From NCBI RefSeq assembly GCF_910592395.1, contig NC_088311.1:19596501-19660500 (forward strand): DNA of 64,000 nucleotides, given 5' to 3'. Under the pieces are notes generated by a model. That model was not told the DNA's origin. It worked only from the letters and a program-made list of their open reading frames with translations, and ran no database searches. Made by a program: the position numbers and the translations under genes. The stretch's first letter is position 1. Each line of letters begins with the position of its first letter. Of this stretch, positions 1 to 14,429 are shown in pieces. Source of the DNA: Lineus longissimus. Lineage: Eukaryota; Nemertea; Pilidiophora; Heteronemertea; Lineidae.

Positions 1-1085
1 TGAGTTGGTCAGATGTGTTGCCAAGAAAAGCTGTGAAAATACTCTAGTTTCCCCGATCTAAGACCAAATCATGAATTTTAACAAAATCAACAGAAAAAAG
101 TCTAAGCCAAAACATGACGTCATGACCTTCGAACTAACTATTGTTGCCAACCCACTGCCTATCCAAATTGAGCGTGTTTGAATGGCATCAAACGATACTT
201 AGGGTCCTGACTCGAATATTCAGAAATGATCTTAGAGTGGGGAAACTAGAGTATCTCATACATGCCACATTATTCCAGTAAGTCTGACAGAGAGGGCAAC
301 ACTTGCTCACATATGCCTATGAAAAAAATTGGAAATAAAAAAGCACTTAATCAAAACCCAAACGGCTTATTTCCACTACAGCCGGAAACGCGGGATGCCA
401 CATTGCTTTCACAGGCGTTGGATCAACTTCGACATATATTATTGGCTCATTGACCGTAACTGACCACAAAGCCTGTGAAAGCAGCAAAACTGCAATGGGA
501 AACTATTGCAGTGGAAACAGGCCTTACATCACAGCACAGACAGCATGGTACTTACACATCCTGCCAAAATCCTTCGAAAATGTAACATCTTCCCAATAAC
601 TCTGTCCTCAGTATCAGCAGCAAAACTGTATGTACAAGTCTTTGATCCGACCAGAAGCTAAGGATCAATGCAGCCTAGTCCAAAATGAAATTGAAAATAT
701 CCCTTGCCTTCCCTGTTGTTGTGAGGAGTGTAGGACATGTAGGACTGTAACTACTTACAAAGTTATGATCTAAATCCACACAATCACATAAATCTTAATT
801 CAAATTATCTACAAATGCACAGGAACTTTCTCCAAACACACCCAACCTCGAGCATCCCATGTGTCATATAAACATCAAGGACAGCCTCCTTCACTGAGGT
901 CAGTGTTACATAATCTGCAAACTCCGATTGTCCTTGAAATGAAAATGTCAGATGCAGAGATAATTATCTCCTGATTGCATTCATCATTAGTGCTGATGAC
1001 CACTGCACTGGCATTACAATGCTAAGGACGAGAGAGTCATCAAATTGAACATCCATTAGTGTTTCACTGCAATGCTCAGTTGCAG
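1..1085. other. No gene recognised
   Basis: AT-rich sequence without splice-framed coding frames. Only short chance open frames are present. Confidence 0.5.
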
Positions 1086-1965
1086 TCCTGCTTTGATACT
1101 CGGGCAGGCTTGCCTTCTCTTGTTTGATACTCCTGACAGTATTGCTATGTCTTGTTTGATACTCCTGACAGTATTGCTATGTCTTGCTTGATACTCCTGC
1201 TGGTATTGCTTTGTCTTCCTTAACACTCCTGGTAGTATTGCTATGTCTTGCTCGATACTCCTCTCAGAATTGCTATGTCTTGCTTGATACTCCAAGCAGT
1301 ATTGCTATGTCTTGCTTGATACTCCTGGCAGAATTGCTAGGTCTTGCTTGATACTTCAAGCAGTATTGCTATGTCTTGCTTGATACTCCTGACAGTATTG
1401 CTATGTCTTGCTTGATACTTCAAGCAGTATTGCTATGTCTTGCTTGATACTCCTGACAGTATTGCTATGTCTTACTTGATACTCTCAACAGTATTGCTAT
1501 GTCTTGCTCGATACCCCTGCTGGTATTGCTATGCCTTGCTTGATACTCCTGACAGTATTGCTATGTCTTGCTCGATACTCCCGACAGTATTGCTATGTCT
1601 TGCTTGATACTCCTGACAGTATTGCTATGTCTTGCTTGATACTCCCAGCAGTATTGCTATGCCTTGCTTGATACTCCTGACAGTATTGCTATGTCTTGCT
1701 TGATACTCTCAACAGTATTGCTATGTCTTGCTTGATACTCCTGACAGTATTGCTACGTCTTACTTGATATTCCTGACAATATTGCTATGCCTTGCTTGAT
1801 ACTCCAGGCAGTATTGTTATGCCTTGCTTGATACTCCGGGCAGTATTGTTATGCCTTGCTTGATACTCCCGGTAGTAGCCTATGTCTTACTTGATACTCC
1901 TGGTAGTATGTCTTGCTTGACACTCCCGGTAGTAGCATATGTCTTGCTTGATACTCCTAGAACCA
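1086..1965. repeat. 32-bp minisatellite, about 27 units
   Basis: The unit is close to GTATTGCTATGTCTTGCTTG followed by ATACTCCTGACA, 32 bp, repeated head to tail with point variants. TTGCTATGTCTTGCTTGATA recurs every 32 bp (for example at 1173). Open frames across it are an artefact of the repeat. Confidence 0.9.
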
Positions 1966-4129
1966 CCATAACTTCATGCTATTTCCAGCTTGGTAGTCCT
2001 GGCAGCACAACTTGATAATTAATCCAATTAGTACTGCTATGTATTAGGGTGTGTTGCTTGTTGATGATAAATTTGGCAATTAGTTTAAATAGTAATTAAA
2101 ATCACACAAAACTATGAAGCACACATTAAGCAAAACTATGAAATACACATTGAACTGTTCGACAACTTATTGCATCCAGTGAACCACATAATCCATATCT
2201 TTCAGATGACAAGACACCAGCCTCTCTGTCTCTCACTGCAAGCAGCAAGTGTGAACTGAGAGCAAAGAGCTCATCTGTTCCACTGTCGCTTGTGTCACAA
2301 TGTCATCAGGACCGTCCCAGAACGATTTGAGTCATGCCATTCCCTCGTTTGATTAGGTTATCATCGAAGAGGATAAATGAAAATTCCTCCGCATAAAGCG
2401 GCACCGATGATGTCTGTATTCCCCTTTGATGCGGTCCCCACAAGCACTGCAGCATCATCTGGATACTTTTTATTTTGTAATTAAAAATCTTTGATGCCTG
2501 AATCTGAAGATGCGTAATCAGCACCACAAAAACTAAACGCCCGCTGCGACATTCCGAGGCAAAACTATTTAATATTCTGTCGAGATAGGATGTCTTAGTA
2601 GCCAGGGGCAGCGTTATGAATATCATCCGCACCTCGAATACCAATTACCAAAAGAAGGAGTCACCACCCGGAGAAAAAGCCATCGCTTTGACTCCTGGTG
2701 TGTCGGTCAATGATGACATAACCATGATGCCGAAACTCCATGGGGGTTGAATCCAATGTCGCTCGAACTTAAGAGAGGGACAAACATACTCAGATGGAAG
2801 AAAACGCAAAAGGCAATTCCAGGGTAAACTTCGCTAATTCTTTCAATAATCTCGGCATACAATTGTTAGTCAGACGCAGCTCGCCCAATAAATTTCTTCC
2901 TAATAGCTTCGTTATCCACATTTATCCAATTTTCAGTCCCATGAATCATTGTTCTTGAACTGGTTTTCGCAAAGTGACACCGATCGCAACAATTCTTAAG
3001 GTGAAATAACGTGAGGGGTGCGCTGAATTGGCTCAAGATGGAGAAGGATGACACTGTCTTGGCAACAATGGTTCAGGACTCGAGTTAAAGCGTCATCCTA
3101 ATAGAGTTGTTCGTACCATGAGTCAACCAATATCACGGACCGAATACACTTGCGGCCGCCGATCGAAACACCTGTCTTGGTCCTGCTGTGAGGCGGAGTG
3201 CTGCTTTGGTCATGCGAAAAGATCCCTCAGGGCTGTCCTGGTTGGTCCTGCCCTGCAGCCATGGATTGGGTTAAGCAAGGGGAAAACCATGGCATTGTTG
3301 GCTAATTGTCATTGCTGGCCTTCTAAAAGTCTCTCATCAGGAATCCCTACCACAATGAACCAATGAATACTGCATGCACTTGGAACTTTAAAGTATTTTC
3401 TTTCGACAAGAATTTGCAGTCCATCAATGGCTAATAGATTGTTCAGTTCAATATCCTTTAAAGGGGTACCCTGTTCATGTTCACTGTATCTACTGATGGC
3501 ACCAGAAAATGAAATACACAATGATGTAGTAGTGCAGTTATAATGCATGCCAATTCCCTGAAATGCATCAATTTACAGTCTGCACAACGGCATTGTTGTT
3601 ATATATATTCAGTTCATTTACGCAATAAGAACCTTTCAAATTCAAGTTCAATTTTCAATTTTTGAGTGGAGTAGCGTAGGCCTTTAACAGCAAATGGACA
3701 AGTCCAAGGACTTCTCTTGAATCTCGATCAGTGCGTGCATGTAAGATGAGGAAACGATTAGATCAAGATGAGAGATCTTCCGCGCTTACGTTTAGCACTT
3801 GATAAAAAGATCTGAAGCTAACAATAGGTTCAAAGGTTCAAGGCTGGTCGCTAATCTCCAAAGCAGATTTTCAAACCACGGGCAATGAGCCATGAAAGAA
3901 CATCATATGACGGGACGTCCATGGAGACTGGGAAAGGAAGGTTTTATACGTAATGTGTTTTAAAGTCGATTTGGTGAAAATGGTTAGGGAACGGTAGTCA
4001 AGTCAACAAAAGGCTCATTGATCTTGCCTGCGGCAACTTGTAATTTAATCCAATTTCCAATTGCGTAAATATGTACTGAATTTAAACTTCTACATAGTCG
4101 ATATGTAGGCAGATATAAAAATACTATTT
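1966..4129. other. No gene recognised
   Basis: Contains a 113-codon open frame on the minus strand (2644-2306) and a 79-codon one (3548-3309). Neither matches a family I know, and their lengths are unremarkable for this base composition. Confidence 0.4.
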
Positions 4130-4220
4130 GTACCTAGTTTCAGCAAAGTTGCAAGCAAGATAGCTGCATGATGACATTGTGTATAACTGCATTTCTGTTT
4201 TCCTGATCCACAAAGAAAGT
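4130..4220. repeat. Dispersed repeat, copy A
   Basis: About 90 bp resembling 43314-43404, including the shared string CATTGTGTATAACTGCATTT and the flanking TTTCAG...AAGTTGCA. The two copies have the same orientation. Element type not identified. Confidence 0.65.
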
Positions 4221-7149
4221 TGTATCTCTTTAAGGAAAGAATGCAAGTCCCTTGCATCTAGAAATCCCTGATGATGGATAACATTACCACTAATGATGTC
4301 GTGGACCAGTTGGGAACAGAACCCATCTTGCCTTGAGCAAGACCAGGGGGTTATTTTCTTATTACTTGATGGTATCCTATTAGCTGCCCTTTCCATCTGA
4401 ACAACGATGTGTACACTTCTTAGCAAATGAATTGATAATCATGGCCAACACAGAGTGAAATGTTGATGTTGATGTCCCTTTATTGATGTTCATGTATCTT
4501 TAGTAATAGGTGTGCTGGTCAGGTATGACAGAAAAATGTTACCCTGAAAAAAGATGCCTTAATAGCAGTATAATTTGCTGCCGGGTTCACATTCTGACTA
4601 CTGGTCAGTGCACATCTTCATGCAACAGACAGGGGGATGATCTCTGACAGTGTTGCTTTCTCAAGGTCTCTGGTTTCTTCCTACATAGTCCTTCCAACAT
4701 TGTTTATAGAGCGAATAATGTCCTAATTCCAAATCCTGTAGAGATGCTTAATTTGTGAATTCAGTTTATTATCAATAAATTTGTATCTCAATGACTAACC
4801 AAGGTATTTTCGAACGGTTTAGTAAAGAAATCAGAAATAATAGAAACGTTTAAGCTACCATACGAGTCCTTCAATCAATTTTTCCCAAGCACTCTTGAGG
4901 TTTGGTTGAACAGTCCTCAATTCAGCACTTTGTTCACATTTTAAAGAATTTGACAAATGATCTGTTATCAGCTTACTGCAGGTTGCATTCTCCTCCTGGG
5001 AAAATCTGCTGCAATTCAAAGTTAAAACAAATTGAATTTCTTTGTTTCACTTTGGGCTAGTTTTTCATGATTTTTTGTTCTAACTGAAATATACTTGAAC
5101 TTGAATTTCTTTTCTTTGAGAGACGCTATAAAATGCCTATTTTGCGGAATTTTGATTTTGCAGAAATCAAAAATTGCAAAAATATTTTTCAATGGAAAAA
5201 CTGAAGGAAATTACTTATTAAACCGCCAAAACAATTTTAAAATCATTTTCTTCTTCATATTTCAATGAAATACAAATAAAGAAGTACCAACATTTGGTAG
5301 TTTACTCCACACTATATTCGTAGCATATTTTGATCGACTTTTAGAACTTGCTTGAAATCGAAAGTGAAAAGTCACAAAGCACAATCCACGTCACATGCCT
5401 TTCTTTACAACATCTGACCTCATGACTCACGGCCCGCCAAGAAAACGCATCGTTTTCCAAAGTTGCGTGACCAGAAGTTATTAGCGGAGGAAGTCCAGGG
5501 TCCCCGGGGAGAGGCCCTTATTATGAAATTAATGATACGAGTCCATTTAACTCCTTGTTTGTGTATGCTACAGCAAATGTGCAAATGGTCCCAGTTCGCA
5601 TGTAAATTATTTCGGAGTGATGTGCCAGTCGATTTTCGTTCAGGACTAATTAATACCCGGGATAATAATCTCGTTACAAGGTCTTTCCGATTGAATATGA
5701 TCGACGTCGATACTGCATGCCATATTTTCTTTGCCGGTGTGAGAGTTGACGCAGGGTCCAGGAAGCCATCCAATGACATCTTAGCATCGGCTGGTTTCTG
5801 CTTGAGAATGGAAGGTTTGTTTAAGAGTCCACTGCATTACATGATGGTGGATAAAATAGACAGTTAACTAAGGGGGCAAAGCCAGGGGGTACCTGTTCCA
5901 ATGTCCGGTTACAACAAATTATCCTGTTCTCGGTAGGAATTTCGGCCATATCACGAATCCTGCTAAAAATGCAATATTTCCTACCCAAAGGTGCCTGTAC
6001 TTTTTCCTATTTCTTAGGCAGAGAGTTGATATCCCTCCAGCCAAGTTTCAGCCAAATTTTAGCCAAGTAATAAGAAAAAAATTATTATTTTGTTTCATGC
6101 TGATCAAACTAATTGTTTCTTTTCACGTTAATTTCCCACTTACATTGTAATTATATAACATAAAGACTTCTGTATTCAATGCATCACTAATCACTTTTTC
6201 ATTTTTTTTCATTCTATGACCAATACTGGCATGTGTCATCTTTCTCCTATCTTGCTGAAATATAATTGACAAAAATCACCCAGACACTTCAAGAACTAAC
6301 GGTGTTTTTTTTGGCACAGATCTGACCTATCCGACCATGGGCAGTTCCTCCTAATTTTCAAACAGAATGAAATTTTTTTGTCTCAACTATAAAACTCAGC
6401 TAACCGTGAGCAATACAAGATATCAGCCGATCAGGTCATTATTGTTTACTTAATACTCCAGTAATCAATTCGTTAATTAATCAAACAGATTATAAAGGGG
6501 CAGAGACCTCTTCAGTGCATCACAGTAATTATTTGCTTTGTCCCAGTAGCCCGGCGCGCTTCCTTATTTCCTTTGCGATGACAGTGCCGCAGCTCGAGTG
6601 TGACATTTTGTCCTTGGAAACGACTGCCAATCAGCTATTCTTTGTGACCCTGCAACCCTCATCCTTAAATAGGGCCGTTTGCGACTAATCTAGGATTAAG
6701 ACCAACAAGATGAGATTGTGTCCTTGGGGTCTTGAACGAGTTTACTTGGCAATTCTACCTGATAGAAATGCAATAACATATTGATTTTGCTATTAAAGTG
6801 TCTTTGATCTATTAGCGATGTGTAAATCATGACGTAAGCTGTCTACGGACAGCTGCTCATGACGGCTAAGTTTGCATTGTGAATTTAAGACACATTGACA
6901 TAGTCATAGTTGATATTTGCACAGTATTAACTCATCACAAATCTCTGCTTCACTTAGGTTTGGTTTTAGGGTAGAATAAAGGGGAGATGCACCTATGCTC
7001 GTATCTACTTTTGCAATGATATTGAATTGTCATGTACTTTTTCATGCTCAAGTTCATGCAAAAAATATGCTCCACCCCGATATCTGCCGTGAATATGAAA
7101 CAATGATGTCACCACCTACCTCTTGTTGTGTAAGCTCCAAAAGAAAGCA
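4221..7149. other. No gene recognised
   Basis: Includes an interval open on both strands (5463-5779; the plus frame runs on to 5867, 134 codons) without recognisable domains or convincing splice framing. The rest is AT-rich. Confidence 0.4.
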
Positions 7150-7437
7150 GGACACAAATGCCAAGGAGTCGGAAAGTTGATCACAAATGCCGTTGAATCA
7201 GAAAACTGATCATAAATGCCAAGGAGTCAGAAAGCAGATCACAAATGCCAAGGAGACTGAAAGTTGATCACAAATGTCAAGGAGTCTGAAAGTTGATCAC
7301 AAAAGTCAAGGAGTCAGAAAGTTGATCATAAAAGTCAAGGAGTCAGAAAGTTGATCATAAATGTCAAGGAGTCAGGAAGTAGATCACAAATGCCAAGGAG
7401 TCAGGAGGTTGATCACAAATGCCAAGGAGTCAAAAGC
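7150..7437. repeat. 29-bp minisatellite, about 10 units
   Basis: Units close to GATCACAAATGCCAAGGAGT plus CAGAAAGTT occur at 7179, 7208, 7237, 7266 and 7295, and continue to about 7437, each 29 bp apart with point changes. Confidence 0.9.
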
Positions 7438-10334
7438 AGGAGATGATCACCAAGGCGAATGAGTCAATGCAAAATATTACCGATATATCCCCTGCTATCT
7501 CAACCGTAACACAGAGAAAAGATACTACGCTGCATTCTGAATGGTATCGCTTGTGGTCTTAAGAAATCTTGCACACCTGCCTAGGGATGAGATAAAACAA
7601 CGATTAATTCTAAAGAAATGATAAATAGCTCACAAACCTGAAAGGTGAAATTGTCCATCTCACTTTTTGGCGCAATATCTGAGAGAAATACTGCGACTTT
7701 TGCCGATAACGTAACCAGGTGTAACAAATACCGCACATTTTAAATGAAAATTTGTTGTTTTTAGATTATGTTCAGCGTGTTATCTTTATCACAAAACAAA
7801 GTCTAAAAGGTCCAGTGCATGTGGAGTTGTGTTTATACTTTGAACATGTTTAACCGTGTTTAGATTATCTTCAGTATGTGTTTTTAGAATACAGTCTAAG
7901 AAGAATTTGAACATGACAGTGACCATCAAGAACTACTGGACAACTTGGCACTCGGCCTTGGCCTACGAATTCTATGGAGCGGTCTCATATCGGTGAACTA
8001 GAGTACAGTTCCTCAAGCATGTGAAAAACTATCATCTGGACTTCCTTTAAATCAGTACACACTGGTTGTGTTTTCCTACCTAGGCCACCTAGATGAATTA
8101 GCTCATTTCAAATAAATAACACTAAAATCGAGTAAACTTGTCTCGATACTGTGCCCTGGGCAAAAGCAAGGAGATTGCATGAACCACTTCTGAAAGGTAC
8201 ACTCTGAGAAAGTCAAATGTTTGGAATGAAAACTGCAAAATTTATTCAAATAGCTTTGGCAAATCCAAGGATTCTCTCCAATTCTTGATTGAAGAATTGG
8301 TCCTTGGGTTTGTTCAGGCAGGGATGAGCAGGTTAGGGTGTGACTCACTGCAGAAATTCGATATTGTAATTCAGGACCTTCCTCAAGTGGCTGACACATT
8401 GTTTTCATGTTGCATAACAGCCGCGGAGGAATGCGAGTCGTGTCAATGGGATGGCAGAATTGATGAGCAGGGAATTGGTGACATTGTTCTTAAGTCTTAA
8501 GTTCTTCAACGACTGAAATATGATACATGTACTCATCATCTTCATGGAATCTAGCATGGTCAGATTTGGAGTGATATTGCATTACAGATTTTGAGGAAAG
8601 TTCATAACTAAAAATATTTGACCACTGTTCAAAAATGTTTGTTCTAGATATGCAGGTAAGTTTGGCATTCTCTGGTGCACTTGGGAGACCTCATATGCCA
8701 GAACGACCGAAAGGGTGCAAGAAATGGAAACGCTCAGTGAAAGACACAGGGTCCAACACATAATCCAAGGGTCACGTAGAAAATACGGTAATCTGCGACT
8801 TTGTCCTCTTCTCCTTTTTCTGCATTTGCTCTCCATATTTTCTTCAGAGTATTGGATTGGGCATTTTGCTTGCATAGGCACCTGAGCTAGCTACGAGGAA
8901 CCTCAGTTTTAAAACTCATTTGAAGGATGACACACTTTAGGGTTAAGAGCCTTGCAATCGAGGGCTCAAGGACGAGAGGGTTACTACAATTACCCTTGTT
9001 CGGTTGTGTTTCCCGGAGCACAACAGGAAGCTGACGATCATGATTCAACTACAATCTTCAGCAGCCTGAAGTCAAGGTTTGTCTGAAGGAATCTGTCAAC
9101 AATTGTATCTGATGATGAGGAGAACCGCCTAATTGTCACTATAACTCACATTGCATGATCATTGGAATGCTATTGCGCAATGAATAATGCATTTAGTGAA
9201 TCATTCACATCTTCAGGCGTTCATGGACTGCGATGATCAGTCGTTCTGTGGTTTGGATAACCGTTATTGGTAACCGAGACAAGGAAACTAGATTACTGAA
9301 GAAATGCTACAACGCTTCAATTCAGACTCGCCAGTTGTTGGATTAAAATGCAGTTCTGACCACCAAATCATTCAAATAAGGTTCTCATAACCAGGGTATT
9401 ACTATACGGACTCTGAAACAGAATTCGGGAAGATCTTTGTGCAACAATTTGTTTCACAGCTTTAAAAGCTTTATGTGAAAGCTAGGCAGGAAGCAGTGGT
9501 ACAGAATATTGTAAATTTAATTCCGCAGAGGACAATGGAGGAGCAGGAACAAAGTGGTCAGTCCCTAACTCCCCACCCCAAGAAGGTCAGACCCAAAATC
9601 ATCACCCCAAAATTGAAGTTAGAAATGGAACAGAAACATATCGGTGATATCTTCTTGGTACTGATCTGTCTTGGCTGGAAGAGCCCTAATGCGAGTGCAC
9701 TCCTTGTCAATATACAGATCCCTTGGACAAACTAATTTATTTCCTTGTGAAGGAAATCCAGATTCGGAGATGAATTTCGATGACCAATTGAAAATGAAAG
9801 CTTTATAATAGAAGTTTTAAACCTCAATAAAGAAGTTTAAATTTCACAATAAAAGTTGAATGCAGTACATGTCCGGTGTCATTAGGAAATTAAGCTGGAT
9901 GACTTGTATCGCATGTTAGCATTCTCAGATGATGTCATACAATATGCTGCCTAATTACCGGTTCATAGCAGTACAAAAGCTAGCCATTGGCTTGGGGAAA
10001 TAGATGCTACGGAGTCATAGCACTGGTGACCTCTATATGAATCATGATAGAATCTGACTGGATATTGTCACAGATACATTTTCAGTTCATTCAAGCGTGG
10101 ATGTGTTACTCATTTAGGGATGGGATTTTCCATAGATCACTAATCAATGAGATGCGCTGCCCTTGTGCCTGACAAGTCCTGTTTGCAATCCAGAAAACTG
10201 TCTGCAATACACAGATGGCCAAAGAGCCATACCTCAGTGGGTAACACGCCAAATTTACAACTCCTCAGGAACTGGCTTGACAAGGTTAAATATGATATCA
10301 ACATTTCAAAGTTCTGAATAATTTTAGGCCGGGT
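7438..10334. other. No gene recognised
   Basis: AT-rich sequence. The only item of note is the possible membrane-segment frame at 8881-8585. Confidence 0.4.
8585..8881 (-). other. Open frame with basic stretch plus membrane segment
   Basis: A 99-codon minus-strand frame starts with two ATG codons (MPMQ), has a strongly basic stretch (KCRKRRRGQSRR) and then a hydrophobic run (WIMCWTLCLSLSVSISCTL). This would suit a type II membrane protein. No homology is recognised, the length is within chance expectation, and no convincing splice sites frame it. Confidence 0.12.
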
Positions 10335-10560
10335 CTATTTGGCAAGCCGCTCGCCGAACAGGCATTTTTTTGGTCCTGTTTGGAGAGCCACTTGCCAAAC
10401 AGCACTAAAAAGCCACCCTGTTCGGCCAGCCGGGCTTGCCAAACAGGTAAAAAATCTACCCTGTTTGGCGAGCTGGAGACTTACTTTAATATTAATGAGT
10501 TCGGCTCTCCATTCAGGACAAGAAAAAGTCGCTGTTTGGTAAGCCGGGCTTGCCAAGTAG
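10335..10560. repeat. Tandem cluster of 27-29-bp imperfect palindromes
   Basis: Hairpin units of the type CTGTTTGGCNAGC - GCTTGCCAAACAG lie at 10335-10361, 10376-10402 and 10418-10446, 41-42 bp apart. A fourth begins at 10461 and is split by an AT-rich insertion. Another lies at 10532-10560. Linkers are short and A-rich. Being palindromic and poor in stops, the region gives open frames on both strands, which are not genes. Confidence 0.85.
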
Positions 10561-13500
10561 TCACTTCCATAATTTTAACATGTTTGAAAAAAAGCTTTCG
10601 GCCTTATACATGTGCAGTGTATGACTGGCTGGTTTTACTATTATATTAAGTGGAATAAAGGTAACAAAACCAATCAATTGCTGTATGAGATTATCGATTT
10701 ACTAAGAATGACTGCAATGTGTCACTATCTACTGTCTCAACCAGAACAATGGGAAGCCTACTCGCTTACTAATCAATTGAATCATAAACCATTGTGGCTC
10801 TCTCGATGACGGATCTATATTCATTGAGACGATTTTGCTGATGAGGCAATCTCTCAGGTTTTCTCAGTCAAATCTAGACTCCTTCATTTCTGTGCCCCTA
10901 ATATTATTGTAAGTTTGGCATAAGGCAGTCAAAACGCAAATGAAACGATCTACTGATCTACTGATTTTATCAATAGAAAATACCAGTGAAAATGCACCCA
11001 TCCACAGACTTTAATGCCAATGGGAGTAAATTTTTTGCTGAAATTTGGACTTTGAAAATAAGGGGCTTGTATTTTGAAATACTGGTGAGCAACTCATGGC
11101 AGATTTTACAAAGTAATCAAAGCCATCATTTAGGCCTAAGGGTAGCTCCAACTTTCCTCAATGATTGGTCTCCCAGTTGACATGGTAGATGACAACTATC
11201 GAAACTGACAGTAATTTTTCCAGATGCAACTAATCTAAAATTTGCCAAAGAATGACAATAATGATGACAAACAAATCGAATGAACAATCAGCAGTGGAAT
11301 TCAAATTAGCCATTTCGCTCAACAGAAGTCAATTTTGACCGAACTTCCCATCACTCGAGTGCAAAGGACTCTGTAATGTCATGATGTCCGCAATGACCCC
11401 AAACATGTCTAAATAATTTTTTTATGCTACACTAATATTCAGCCCAAAAAGTCACGAACAGTCAAACCTATGACGTGACCAATTGTTAGAAAGTTCTCAA
11501 TTAGCATACTTATTTCTAATTGCTTAAAATGTTTTGTACAAATCATCAAAATTTCACGTTTTTGGTCTATGTCTTGTGTGATGAAAAACATAAAATTTTG
11601 AAGTTCCCATTTCAGAGAAGTATCATAAGTAAAAATAGAACTAATAGCAAGGAAATATTTCAAACCGGATTATTTGCACCTCAAAAAAACCAATTCGTCA
11701 GTTCAAGAAAATAACATTTTTTTCTATTTGATCAGAATAGCCCTAGGCCAGATTGAGTTAAGATATGTCAAAGATATGAAAATCGTAATAGTTTTCTCTT
11801 ATGATATTGTAAATAATATTTACTCATGGAAACTAGTTAAATTCCCAGCACTAGGCGGGATTTTGATGACCCAACCTCATGGGTGGTGCTGGAGACATAT
11901 TCAAATAAATGGACCATACAGGTCTGTACGCATCTGCCAATTTCATCCTCAACAGCCAGTCTTCAAACTTTTCAGTACTTTTAAGAACAAATGAAGTAGT
12001 TTTCTAAAAATGGACCAAAATATAAACTTAACTACCACCACACTTGATATTATACTCTTTTATTTCAATTCTTTTATTACACTTTTTATGAGATTTTTCA
12101 ATAGTTGTTGAAACATTTTTGTCTTTATATCTGATCATAAGCAATATTTTAAAGACCACTTCCTTTTAGAAAAATATTTCTCCTGATCTGAACAAACGTG
12201 ATTTCTATATCCATGAGACCGTTATTACCAAAAATCTCCCCATTTTCAAGAGCTTCAATTGCCTAAAACCAGGCAGACGAATTCACAACACAGGCATTAA
12301 ATTTCTCGTTTATACTTCATGTTAATAAAGTTTTCTGACTGACAACAAGCCCTCTAATCACCCTAATTAGCAACGTGTTGCCTTTTCATGGAAAAGTTAA
12401 TCAGAGTGGGCAACAGACTTGATATTGAAAATTATCCGTACATTTGACTAGGCCTACTAATACAATCCCGGCATTGGAAACTCGACCCAGTCATTATGTA
12501 TTGGATTACAATGACGAAGCACCAAAAGGTAGACAACAAAGAAGACAATCAAAAATCAAAGCGCAAAATGCAAAATAAAAGGATAATTTCTCACCTCCTC
12601 TGGTCCACGAAGGCAACATAGTATATCCTTAGAGTATTCTTTTGACTATTCTCCAGATAACAGGGTATCCAATGACTTCCCCCAAGGATGAACTCAGAAC
12701 TTCTGACACACCACACGGAGGTATCAAGCGAGGGACCCCTGGCCTCAACAATTTTTGCCGCCCATCAAAACGCCAGGTCAATGAGTGCAGTGATTCTCGC
12801 TAATGGTTTATTTTCCTGCGGAAGTATTTTTTCTACTGCGGACTTTCGGCCGGGGCAGCTGTAAGCCTTCACCTCATGAATAGGAAAGTTATTTTTAACT
12901 AATTAGCCACAAATTATCATATAGAATACGATGTATTCAAATGAGTGATCTCTGGCGATAGAAGATTGGTCTGCGCGCTATTGTTGCGAAATTTGCAGCG
13001 GGTGGTTGATGGCAAACATGACTGTTGGGACATCATTTGGGATCTTATATCAAGACTTACCAAGAGGGTTGACAATATGTTTCGTTTTTCCCCCTATAGA
13101 GCCAAAACCATTCTGTACCCCTTCCCCCTTCACTCACCAGATTTAAGGGGGATGCTCCCCTGTTCTTACTCTATAATCAGAGCTTTATATCAGCTCGTTC
13201 TGATGATAAAAACTGAGGAGATGTAAAAATCTCAGTGGTCAAAGATAGTGCTCTCCTGTACCGGGGAGTGCCAACAGAATTATTACGCCATATCTTTGGG
13301 ATTTGTTTATGACAAATTACCCTCAATTTCACCAAAGTTTCATATCAGATGAGTTTTTATGTTGATATCACACCAAAGTTTCATATCAGATATTCAGTTG
13401 TCATGTTGATATCAAGGCCAAATCTTCGAATAAAAGCTTCATTATTGACCCTATTAAACTGGTACACCACACTTATTTTTTTCCATCTTGTGACTTCATG

Positions 13501-14429
13501 TGCAAGTCTTTTTCTGACAACGGAAGTCAAAGTTGTTGTCTTGTGTCATTCGCATCCTGTCCGGCATTAAACACTTGTCAGACCAGAGATCGGAAAGAAA
13601 TACTTGTGTGTCAATCGGTGTTGACTCAAACTGTGAAGGTGACAATCCCAGTGACAACAAGTGACATCATCCTGAGGACGAGGATGCTTCCTGTGACATG
13701 TCTTGACATGACTTGGGAGGATTTTAGATGACCAGGAACTCTCACAATGGCAAGAAGCCATTGAGACTTTAAAGGGACAGGAAGAGTGTGAGATACGTTG
13801 GTTTGTTTCATATGAAAGTGACTTCCAGAAGGATGTGACAAAACTTTCAACAGTCAAACAGAACACATTATTAATCAGAAAACTTTGAATCTATTTGTTT
13901 CTGAAAGAGCAATTTTTTTTAAAGAGGTTATTCACAAATCAACTTTAAATCAAGCAGCCCAGGATAATTTGGCAGATTAGCCAGTTCCAAGACCATCCCA
14001 ACAAAAACTGGCAACCCAAAATCTCATATCATTCTTGTCCCTTTTCATATGAAAATTAAAGAAACTAACCAAAGACATGGTTTATATAATTACAGAGGCA
14101 TAACACCATGGGGAAGACAACATAAAATTACAACTCTGTGGAAATAAGAATCAATGAGAAATGAACTATCATCAGTAAAACTCTTCTGTCATGATCCAGC
14201 AGGGACAACCGCAGAACACAAAAATCTCTGCACTAGGAAACTCGGCAGAAACGTGAGAAAATGAGATCAGACTGAAATCTCTTAATGCCATAATGAAATG
14301 TTGTCACACAATCCACTGGCTACAATAGCAGATGGTGAAAGTGAACTCCCATGGGGTGATTCAGACAGATGGTGAACTTGGTGACTTTTACACACTGCAC
14401 TTCCCCCTTGTATATTTCAAGTTGGTTAT
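10561..14429. other. No gene recognised
   Basis: AT-rich, with only a short 41-bp tandem duplication at 13331-13415 (ACCAAAGTTTCATATCAGAT twice). Confidence 0.4.

Noticed and set aside
5463-5867. 134-codon plus frame overlapping a 119-codon minus frame
   Set aside because: Both strands are open over much of the interval, neither peptide is recognisable, and the lengths are near chance level.
10335-10649. Three overlapping open frames on both strands
   Set aside because: All follow from the palindrome cluster, whose units lack stop codons on either strand.
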